From a virus, in IMG/VR virus record IMGVR_UViG_3300013131_005142, positions 1-34,065 of that record: a stretch of 34,065 bases of DNA; one strand, written 5' to 3'. Numbering within the stretch: position 1 is the first letter of the stretch; the number at the start of each line of letters is the position of its first letter. A program made the translations under genes and the position numbers. A model generated the notes under the pieces. The model made no database searches. It saw only the letters and a program-made list of their open reading frames with translations, and was not told where the DNA came from. Of the stretch, positions 1-6,708 are shown piece by piece.

Positions 1-1290
1 AGCCGGCTGGGGAGCCGCCTGCGGCGGAGGAACGAACTGCTGCGCCGGAGGCGTCGGCGGAGCAGCACCCCACGGCACATCATCCTGACGCGGAGGCGGA
101 GGAGCCACAAAGCCGAAGTCGGCCGGCTTACGCCAAACCGTATCACCCTGTGCAAACACCTGAATGTTCGCCGTGCCGGCGCTCACCCGAGACTGCACGA
201 CAGCGCCAGACACATGCTCAGCCGCAGCACCGCCAACCGACATCCAAAACATGGCGTTCAGATGCGGATTGGCAGCAGGCGCCGGAGGAGCAGACACCGG
301 AGCACTCTGCTGCGCGGCCGGCGGTGTCGAGATGACCGGCTGACGATACGCCGGAACCTTCCAGTAGAGGCTGCACGCCGACTCGATCAGGTCGTAGGGC
401 AGAAAACCATCCGCCACCATGAACTCCAACATCTCTTCGGCGCTCCAGACCCGCAGCACCTTGTCAACATCGCCGATCGTGAACCGACCCTCGATCAACG
501 CCAGATCCTGAGGATTGGCGGGATTCAGCGGCCAGGGACGAGCACCAATGTTGGTATCGCGCGACCGGGCGAAGGAGATGACGGACGTGGTCATCTCCAT
601 CGCGTCGCCGATGTTGCCAGGTGCCGCCGTGCCGACCAGCCCAGACTCCAGGCTGGTGACATCACCGAGCACATACTGCGGCCACTTCGGGTCACGCTCC
701 GGACAGTCATACGGGCGCTTCATGTTCAGCGTCCGCTTCAGATCCATCAGCGAGCCTTCCGAACCAGACACCAGAGAATTGAACCACCGACCGTTGTTCT
801 CGACCACGGCGTTGGCAACGAACAGACCGCGTGGTCCCTGCAGCGCCGGCTTGGTCTCCTTGCCGGCCGCGTCCTTGCCTTTGTTAGCGAGCACCTGCCA
901 GTGCTGCGGACTGTCCTTGCGCCGGGCTGAGAACCAGCACTCCAGGATCGGATCAGTGCCGGCCCGGTCGCCGTTCTTTACCATCGTGAGCGGCGACACG
1001 AACGTGCGACCGGTCCGTCCGACGAAGCGGTGCACCTTGAGGGCGAAATACCAGGAGGTGAAACTCCCGTGTCCGTCCTTGTCCGGATTGGTGATGTCGC
1101 GATAGGGCAGCACGCTGCGCTTGAACGCAGGGTCCGACGTATCGAGACTGTAATCGTGCGACGGCAACAGGCGAAGCGTCGTCTGACGCTTCACCACCAA
1201 CTCGGTCATCGGGATTCCCGGATGCACCAGCGGAGACGAACCACGGCGCTCGGACTCACCCTGAGCGCCACCAGTAATTAGAGCGGGCAT
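1..1290 (-). CDS. Conserved phage protein, possibly ssDNA-binding (C-terminus off the window)
   Basis: The minus strand is open from an ATG at 1290 to the window edge: 430 codons, no stop, so the C-terminus is missing. The first ~270 residues look globular, with a charged aromatic stretch (GHGSFTSWYFALKVHRF) and a later CWFSARRKD. From about residue 300 it turns into a Pro/Ala/Gln-rich low-complexity tail containing QDDVPWG. It starts 2 nt after the stop of the gene at 1293-1703, at the distal end of the replication operon. Known: bacterial SSB proteins have a flexible Pro/Gln-rich linker and end in an acidic DDIPF-like tip, and replication operons often carry an SSB. Inferred: a single-stranded-DNA-binding role, from composition and context only. 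No fold was recognised. Plus-strand frames here have no comparable organisation. Confidence 0.7.
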   Translation of the reverse strand, partial: MPALITGGAQGESERRGSSPLVHPGIPMTELVVKRQTTLRLLPSHDYSLDTSDPAFKRSVLPYRDITNPDKDGHGSFTSWYFALKVHRFVGRTGRTFVSPLTMVKNGDRAGTDPILECWFSARRKDSPQHWQVLANKGKDAAGKETKPALQGPRGLFVANAVVENNGRWFNSLVSGSEGSLMDLKRTLNMKRPYDCPERDPKWPQYVLGDVTSLESGLVGTAAPGNIGDAMEMTTSVISFARSRDTNIGARPWPLNPANPQDLALIEGRFTIGDVDKVLRVWSAEEMLEFMVADGFLPYDLIESACSLYWKVPAYRQPVISTPPAAQQSAPVSAPPAPAANPHLNAMFWMSVGGAAAEHVSGAVVQSRVSAGTANIQVFAQGDTVWRKPADFGFVAPPPPRQDDVPWGAAPPTPPAQQFVPPPQAAPQPA

Positions 1291-1292
1291 AG

Positions 1293-1703
1293 TTATTGTA
1301 GGATCTGCTGCACCGACGCCAATGGCACGGTGCCTTTCTGTATTTCGGAGGCCAGCAGGTCGCAAGCGACCTCGAACAACTCGTTTTTCCTGACTACCGG
1401 CGCAGCAGTCATCACATGAAAACTGCTGCCGGCCTTCTCGTCCTGGATGACGACCGCCGCCTTCACGCGCGCGGTAGATCCAAGAAACCACAGCCGGGGT
1501 AGCGATGGCAACCCCGAACTTTCTGAATCGGCAACCATCACCAACACCACCGGCTCGGCAGCCTGCGCAATCAGCGCCCTTGCCCTTTCCGTCATGGTCT
1601 TCACTTCACCGGCAAATCCGGAGTATCCGGCGTTCGACAGAGTTTCGAGACAGCGCTCAATGTCCAACAGGACTTCCTGCGCCTCGTTCAACGGTGTCAT
1701 CAT
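1293..1703 (-). CDS. Hypothetical protein, 136 aa
   Basis: Begins at ATGATG (1703 or 1700) overlapping the TGA of the polymerase C-terminal gene, so it is probably translated by reinitiation. A longer frame to 1757 exists but would run deeper into the polymerase gene. The protein starts MMTPLNEAQEVLLDIERC and appears as a helical N-terminal half followed by an alternating hydrophobic core (VVLVMVADSES, ARVKAAVVIQDEKAG) suggesting a small alpha/beta fold. No family was recognised. Its place between polymerase and the putative ssDNA-binding protein suggests an accessory replication role, but that is context only. Confidence 0.65.
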   Translation of the reverse strand: MMTPLNEAQEVLLDIERCLETLSNAGYSGFAGEVKTMTERARALIAQAAEPVVLVMVADSESSGLPSLPRLWFLGSTARVKAAVVIQDEKAGSSFHVMTAAPVVRKNELFEVACDLLASEIQKGTVPLASVQQILQ

Positions 1704-2209
1704 GCCATCCACTGATCGAAGATTGCCTTCTGATCTTTGGTGGGCTTCACGCCCCACCGTTTGGTCACAGCCACGTCCACATCGAAGTGAAACTTTCGCC
1801 CGTGCGCTTCCCAGGGTCTAAGCACAGTCAGACAGTCGCGCAGCACGGGCACAGTTACTTTCAACTCATCCAACGGACACAACACGGTCATTGCATCGTA
1901 GAGAAGCATCATCACCCGACCAGACAGACCGAGCCGTCGTCTTGCCGCCAAAAAGCTGACAAGAGCACTACCTGTAGTGTCTGCTACCAAATTTTGCATT
2001 GGGAAATTACGCGCCTGCCGGTTCACTCCCTGCAGTATCCCCTTCTTGGTATATTCAGACAGCCCCTCCAGGTCGATCACCTGCCCAGCCGCAAAATGGC
2101 GCACCCGCCCGCTGAGTGCCCGGTAGAACCCGGGATCAGTGACCTGGCGCTCCATCCACTCCAGAAACTGCTGCGCAATCGGATACCGGGTCGCGTAGCT
2201 CTGGATCAT
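1700..2209 (-). CDS. Family A DNA polymerase, C-terminal palm fragment (split gene)
   Basis: 169 aa holding the part of a Pol I-type polymerase domain that lies after motif B. YATRYPIAQQFLEWME matches the family pattern ending RYP just after the O-helix. SGRVRHF (33-39), RNFPMQNLVAD (67-77, the family 'N-P-Q-G-tAAD' stretch) and motif C as LLYDAMTVLCP (102-112) follow. Motif C normally reads HDE. Here it is Y-D-A: the metal-binding Asp (D105) is kept, while His and Glu are replaced. DVDVAVTKRWG near the end matches the usual C-terminus. The ATG overlaps the stop of the larger polymerase gene by 4 bp (ATGA), so the two halves of one active site are separate polypeptides unless ribosomes shift to the -1 frame. 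No canonical X-XXY-YYZ slippery heptamer is visible at the junction. Confidence 0.88.
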   Translation of the reverse strand: MIQSYATRYPIAQQFLEWMERQVTDPGFYRALSGRVRHFAAGQVIDLEGLSEYTKKGILQGVNRQARNFPMQNLVADTTGSALVSFLAARRRLGLSGRVMMLLYDAMTVLCPLDELKVTVPVLRDCLTVLRPWEAHGRKFHFDVDVAVTKRWGVKPTKDQKAIFDQWMA

Positions 2210-4977
2210 CCGGTCGCCCGTGCCAGGTTCGGCTTCTTGCCGGTGTTCGCTTCAATGAGCCGCTCTAATGCAGTTCCTGAGGCTCCATAAGGGATACTAA
2301 AGTTGCCGACCTTCCCCACACCCCCTCGACTCGCCTCCTCATCCAGCTTCTCGCGCGACTTGCCTGCCACCGTCTCACCAAACTCCCAGTGCAGATCGCG
2401 CTTGGGATGCAGGATGGAGCCATCAGCGCGGCGCAGCAGGCGCGGATCATCCGGCGCCACAATCAGGCTGTGGTCCCACGCGTCCTGCGGATAACCCGAG
2501 TTCGCGTTGTAGCCCAGCCGCACCACCTTCTTCGGGTTGTTCTTGTCAATCCGTCCAAACTGCGAGTCCTCCTCGGTAAGCACCCGGATCATGTTCTCGT
2601 CGCCGGAGAGGTAGGCCAGCGCCACGACCTCCGCCGTCTGCAAGTCCATGTCGATCAGCGCCCACCCCTCCGGTGCCTCGGCGGCTGACCTCAACGAAGT
2701 CGGCTTCTGGCTCAGGGCCGGATCCAGCGCCATGAGCCGGGCAAACGCCTTCTCGATGGGCTTGGCCACATACTTTGGCCAGTTCAAGATATTTGGCTTC
2801 CAGGCACGGGGGCGCGCTGTCTCCGTGAGGGAGAAGTTGGCGTGCACCCGGTTGTCAGGCTGGATCCACTTGTGGATGCCCCGCTCCCGGCCGTCCTCGT
2901 CCACGCCGGGGAGGAAGGACTTGACGATGTTGTTGACCGACTTCAGTTCCTGAAGCTGGCCCACCATCGCGTCCTTGTCGGCGAACACCTTGACCGTCTG
3001 CTTGTCGGCGGCGGGGGTGTATTCCGCCTGCTTGTCCTTGGGGAGCGACAATACCCTGTCCCACCCCATGGTGATGCCGTCCTTCTTGGTGGTCTTGATC
3101 GGCGTGAACCCTTTCACGTCGAAGAGCCACCGGCGCAGGTGCTCCGCCGAGTTGATGCCGAACCCTGGGGACTCCCACCAGTGCATGAACACGGGGATGA
3201 CCTTGGCCCAGCGCTCCGGGCCGATGAACGCCTGGAGCAACTCCACGGCGTCCTCGAACTCCACGGAGGCCGGCATGGGTCCCAGCGGCTTGAGGTAGAG
3301 GGTGTTGCCCTCCCAACCCAGTTCCTTGTAGTGCTCGCGCTGTAGGTCGAACAACTGCTGGTAGAGCGTCAGACCCTGCATGGGGTCCTTGCCGTGGTTC
3401 ATCAGCAGGCAGGTCAGGCTGCCCTGGGCCTCGGCATGGACGGCCTTTCTGAACTCGCCGTTGAGCAGATCCCGGTTGCGGATGAAGATCTCCCGCATCT
3501 CATCCAGGTAACCCTTGTTGATGGGGATGCCCGTCTCGCTCAACTCCACAAACCCGTCGGTTACGAAGGGGTTGCAGAAGTTGAAGTAGTAGTCGAGCAG
3601 CCCCTGCTCCTGCAGTTTGTGGAGGAGGATGGGGAAGCAGCGGATCGTGCAGTCCACGTCCCGCATTGAGTAGGGCACCAGGATGTCGTCCGGGACCTTG
3701 CCGTAACCCTCGTTCTCTTCCTCGTCGAACTTGTTCTGCTTCTTCCAGATGGTCAGGTCCAGGTCGTAGCGTCCCAGGTCCGTGTAGCGCACCGCCAGCC
3801 GCTCCAGCTTAAGGTCTGCGGCCTCGTCGATGGTGTGCTGGGCGAACATGGTGTCGAACATGAAGCGCTGATACACCTCTATGTTGAGGTGGTGGCGCAT
3901 CCACACGGCGTCGGCGGCTCCGTAGTGACCAATGAACTTCAGCTTGGGGTCGTTGAAGAACGGGCTCAGCGCCTGGGCCACCTCCGGCACGGGGCGGTCG
4001 AAGAGGTAGTTCCCCTTCTCGTCCGTGAAGTGAACGGCGGCAGCCCGGCCGGGTGCCCAGGCCCATTGAAACAGCCTGAGATGCCCTGAAACGTAGGTCT
4101 GCCCCTGCCACTCCGAATCCACGGCCACCCAGGGCACCTGCTGGCGCTTGAGATCGGCCAGGAGGTTGCCCAGGTGTTCCGTCCGGGTGAGGGTGGTGTA
4201 TTCCACCGCCACCTTGGGTATGATGATGCCCCGCGTCTCGTTGAGGGCCTTCTTGACCTGCTTCAGGTCGGTGATGAACCGCTCCAGATACTCCGGCGCC
4301 AGCAGGGGCCGGGTGATGGCGTCCATCACGTAGATGAGGCAGTCGTGCTCCTCGCTCCGGAAGAAGGCCCCCTGCACGTCATCCACCTTGAGCTTGAGCT
4401 TCAGCAGGACATCGAAGGCGGGCTTGCCCAGGCAGACGATGATCTTGGGGCGGTTGACCTCGATCTCGTCCAGCAGGGCGGGCAGGCTCCAGCGGATGTC
4501 GGCGGCCTTGGGCTTGAGCCGGGGGAGGTTGTATTTGACCAGGTTGGTGTAGAACCAGTCCTCGTCCTGGAACCCAGTCCGGCCGAGGTTCCGGCGGAAC
4601 AGGTTCCCTGGTGCCCCCTTCAGGCACGCCGGCTGGCTGCTGTAGCCTGTGCGAAGCTCCTCCTGGAGGGCGCACGGGCTGATGAACATCACGGGGGCCT
4701 TCTTGGTGCCCGTGCCTGCCAGGTGCATCAGCCCCTGTTCAGGCGGGCCGAAGCGGTTCTCGTAGAACTTGATGCCGATGCGCCGGCTGCGCCACAGCGA
4801 TTGCGGCGGCGTGCAGCCGACGAAGTCGAGCGGATACTCCCAGCCGTCCGGCACAGGCGGCAACTCGGGCTGGACCATCGGCGGTGGAGCCGCCTGGGTC
4901 GGTGCCGAGGACAGTCCATCCACGGCGGCGGCTGACGCCTCCCACTCGGCGTCACTGATTTCAAGATTATCGCTCAT
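2206..4977 (-). CDS. UDG-like / 3'-5' exonuclease / family A DNA polymerase, N-terminal part
   Basis: 923 aa. Residues ~55-245 resemble the family 4 uracil-DNA glycosylase fold (GAPGNLFRRNL, DWFYTNLVKYNLP, NRPKIIVCLGKPAFDVL). The usual HPS catalytic motif is not evident: the matching place reads MDAITRP, so glycosylase activity is doubtful. A DEDDy proofreading exonuclease follows: VAVDSEW (D287/E289), GHYGAAD (D356), YSMRD (Y436/D440). The polymerase part has ETARPRAWKPNILNWPK (719-735), motif A DLQTAEVVALAYLSGD (D778, E783) and motif B RGGVGKVGNFSIPYG (884-898). The frame then stops at residue 923, before the rest of the palm, which is the next gene. UDG-polymerase fusions are known in phages such as SPO1. 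The start at 4977 overlaps the upstream stop by 4 bp. Product: replicative DNA synthesis with proofreading. Confidence 0.93.
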   Translation of the reverse strand: MSDNLEISDAEWEASAAAVDGLSSAPTQAAPPPMVQPELPPVPDGWEYPLDFVGCTPPQSLWRSRRIGIKFYENRFGPPEQGLMHLAGTGTKKAPVMFISPCALQEELRTGYSSQPACLKGAPGNLFRRNLGRTGFQDEDWFYTNLVKYNLPRLKPKAADIRWSLPALLDEIEVNRPKIIVCLGKPAFDVLLKLKLKVDDVQGAFFRSEEHDCLIYVMDAITRPLLAPEYLERFITDLKQVKKALNETRGIIIPKVAVEYTTLTRTEHLGNLLADLKRQQVPWVAVDSEWQGQTYVSGHLRLFQWAWAPGRAAAVHFTDEKGNYLFDRPVPEVAQALSPFFNDPKLKFIGHYGAADAVWMRHHLNIEVYQRFMFDTMFAQHTIDEAADLKLERLAVRYTDLGRYDLDLTIWKKQNKFDEEENEGYGKVPDDILVPYSMRDVDCTIRCFPILLHKLQEQGLLDYYFNFCNPFVTDGFVELSETGIPINKGYLDEMREIFIRNRDLLNGEFRKAVHAEAQGSLTCLLMNHGKDPMQGLTLYQQLFDLQREHYKELGWEGNTLYLKPLGPMPASVEFEDAVELLQAFIGPERWAKVIPVFMHWWESPGFGINSAEHLRRWLFDVKGFTPIKTTKKDGITMGWDRVLSLPKDKQAEYTPAADKQTVKVFADKDAMVGQLQELKSVNNIVKSFLPGVDEDGRERGIHKWIQPDNRVHANFSLTETARPRAWKPNILNWPKYVAKPIEKAFARLMALDPALSQKPTSLRSAAEAPEGWALIDMDLQTAEVVALAYLSGDENMIRVLTEEDSQFGRIDKNNPKKVVRLGYNANSGYPQDAWDHSLIVAPDDPRLLRRADGSILHPKRDLHWEFGETVAGKSREKLDEEASRGGVGKVGNFSIPYGASGTALERLIEANTGKKPNLARATG

Positions 4978-5249
4978 GCTTCATCAAACTGAGGTAGAGG
5001 TCCAATCGTGGTGGCAGTCAGTCTGAGGCGCACGCCGGATGCGGGACGCTGCGAAGGAGGGCAGTGCCGATTCTTGATCGCCTCCCAGTCCGTCTGCGCT
5101 CGGTCCACCAGTTCCGAGATCTCCTCGTGGGTGAGATCCATGCTCTCCGACAGATCCAGCATCACCTGCGGGGTGAACGCCCCGCAGGCTTCCAACTCAG
5201 CAACCAGCCGAGTGAACTGCACCGCGTTGTTGTGCCAATACTCGCTCAT
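4974..5249 (-). CDS. Hypothetical small protein, 91 aa
   Basis: The start is taken as the ATG at 5249, which overlaps the primase TGA by 4 bp. A longer frame to 5270 would extend into the primase gene. The stop overlaps the polymerase ATG by 4 bp, so the gene is sandwiched in a coupled run of primase, this protein and polymerase. The sequence starts MSEYWHNNAVQFTRLVAEL and is helical and acidic in the middle (LDLSESMDLTHEEISELVDRAQ), with a basic polar tail. No family was recognised. Constant proximity to primase and polymerase suggests a replisome accessory protein, by context only. Confidence 0.7.
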   Translation of the reverse strand: MSEYWHNNAVQFTRLVAELEACGAFTPQVMLDLSESMDLTHEEISELVDRAQTDWEAIKNRHCPPSQRPASGVRLRLTATTIGPLPQFDEA

Positions 5250-6481
5250 GGGATGAAGATCGCGCAGCAACGCTGCACCTGTGAAACCAGCAAATCACCT
5301 TCCAACGGAGAAAGCTCAGCCGCATCGTTGATGCGCGCAGGAAGCCGCGCCAACTCAACTGACGTGCCAGCGTGGAACGCTGCCATGTTCTCCAGAAACG
5401 ACGCCGCCGATTCCTCGCCGGCCTTGTCGTTGTCCGGCACATAGACCACACGGTCGAACCGGCTGGCCAGCAGCGCCATCTGCTCGACGCTGAGATACTT
5501 GCCCATACACGCCACGCCGTGAGGTATGAACCTGGCCGCAGTGAGAGGACCCTCGCACAGGATCACAAATCGACGGCCCCGATGGTCACGCGCCGTCTGC
5601 GATGCCTGCATGGCCGCATCCAACCCCATGATGCAACCGTTGCGGTTGCCGCCCCGGGAGAACAGGTAGCGTGGGATGTCCACTTCCTCCCATCCATCCA
5701 GCATCTGCGGCTTGGCGCCAGGCACTTCCTGGGCGTAAGGCCGCCAGCAGTTGTCCTCGGGATGCCAGAGGTAACGGACACCGTCGCGCGACAACTCCAG
5801 CATGCGCGCCTGCCAGCCGGCCACCACGCCATCCTGGACGATGAACAGCACCAGCCGGCCATGGGGTGAGGCGCAAAGCCCCTGCCCCAACCGGCGGTAA
5901 TGCACATCCGTCCGGGGCTGGGTGCAGAAACCAGCGCGGTAATGCCGGCCGAGCGCCAGCGGGTCGAACCGCCGCTCCGCGCAGTAGATCAACGCCGGAT
6001 GCCCGGCCGGCAGCGTCGCCAGCGGCACCACCGTCCCTGGGCTCTTTGGCACCAGGTTGCCGTTGGCATCCGGCTCCAAGTTACTCTGGTCCATGTCCGG
6101 CACTGACACCTTGGCCTTGCCGTGAATGGGAAATCCACGGTCGGCCAGCGGACGCATCCGCAGAAGCTGGCGCAGTCCGTAAGGCTTGCCGGTCTTCATG
6201 CACATGGCACACAGCTTGTCACCAGCGACTGCCTTGGTCACGTTGACGGCCAGGTGCTTTTTGGTCAGTTCCGTCCGGCCGTCCTGCATCAGGCACTCCG
6301 GGGAAGCCATGTAGAAGTGGATGCCGCTCTTTTCCAGCGTCACCCGGATGTCGCCATGGATGGCACAAAGCTCGTGAGCAATGGACAGCATTTCATCCGA
6401 CAGCGTGGTCGGAGAACTGGCGGTCCCGCGCATCCGGGAGCGGAGGGTAGCCTTCTCGGCGTCGGTCAGGAGGGACGGCAT
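5246..6481 (-). CDS. DNA primase, TOPRIM type
   Basis: 411 aa. The C-terminal half carries a TOPRIM fold: FVILCEGPLTAARF (E310 of the first acidic motif) and VVYVPDNDKAGEE (D350/D352 of the DxD motif), as in DnaG and phage primases. The N-terminus has Cys63 in PECLMQDGR and CAMC (91-94), a plausible zinc-binding set replacing a classical CHC2 motif. The middle (IYCAERRFDPL to VQDGVVAGWQARML) resembles the part of DnaG-like proteins between zinc and TOPRIM domains. It would synthesise RNA primers for lagging-strand replication with the DnaB-like helicase encoded upstream. The start is well supported: AAGGA lies 6 nt before ATG 6481. It overlaps its upstream neighbour by 16 bp and the next gene by 4 bp. 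Confidence 0.9.
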   Translation of the reverse strand: MPSLLTDAEKATLRSRMRGTASSPTTLSDEMLSIAHELCAIHGDIRVTLEKSGIHFYMASPECLMQDGRTELTKKHLAVNVTKAVAGDKLCAMCMKTGKPYGLRQLLRMRPLADRGFPIHGKAKVSVPDMDQSNLEPDANGNLVPKSPGTVVPLATLPAGHPALIYCAERRFDPLALGRHYRAGFCTQPRTDVHYRRLGQGLCASPHGRLVLFIVQDGVVAGWQARMLELSRDGVRYLWHPEDNCWRPYAQEVPGAKPQMLDGWEEVDIPRYLFSRGGNRNGCIMGLDAAMQASQTARDHRGRRFVILCEGPLTAARFIPHGVACMGKYLSVEQMALLASRFDRVVYVPDNDKAGEESAASFLENMAAFHAGTSVELARLPARINDAAELSPLEGDLLVSQVQRCCAIFIP

Positions 6482-6708
6482 GTAATTTCCTTCAGGAACT
6501 CAGGGAACTTCATCTTCATCACCGCGCCGGGCTGGGTGCGGTTGTCCACATCAATGTCCACCACCACCGCCCCGCAAACCTTGCACCAACGGACCACCCG
6601 GTAACTTCCGGGGCACGCTTCAGCGACCGCTTCGATCACTTCCAGGTCGTGCCGATGGCCAGCACCGATGAGACGTTCCGTCTCGGTGTGTTCAGTGGGC
6701 ATGGGCAT
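6466..6708 (-). CDS. Small CxxC protein, 80 aa
   Basis: Short protein starting MPMPTEHTETERL, with one CKVCG knuckle in RVVRWCKVCGAVVVDIDVD. This resembles half of a zinc ribbon; other metal ligands could be the His pair in GAGHRHDLEV or Cys32. The ATG at 6708 lies within the 3' end of the winged-helix gene (17-bp overlap; the internal ATG at 6702 is an alternative start), and the 3' end overlaps the primase start by 16 bp. Family not recognised. Confidence 0.68.
   Translation of the reverse strand: MPMPTEHTETERLIGAGHRHDLEVIEAVAEACPGSYRVVRWCKVCGAVVVDIDVDNRTQPGAVMKMKFPEFLKEITCRPS

Noticed and set aside
214-930. Plus-strand frames (also 515-1105 and 1030-1281) opposite the partial first gene
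   Set aside because: They are Arg-rich antisense shadows. The minus strand gives one uninterrupted, sensible 430-codon frame starting 2 nt after the upstream stop.
2200-2240. Intein or intron explaining the polymerase split
   Set aside because: There is no intervening sequence: the two coding parts overlap by 4 bp, and no intein motifs are present at the ends.
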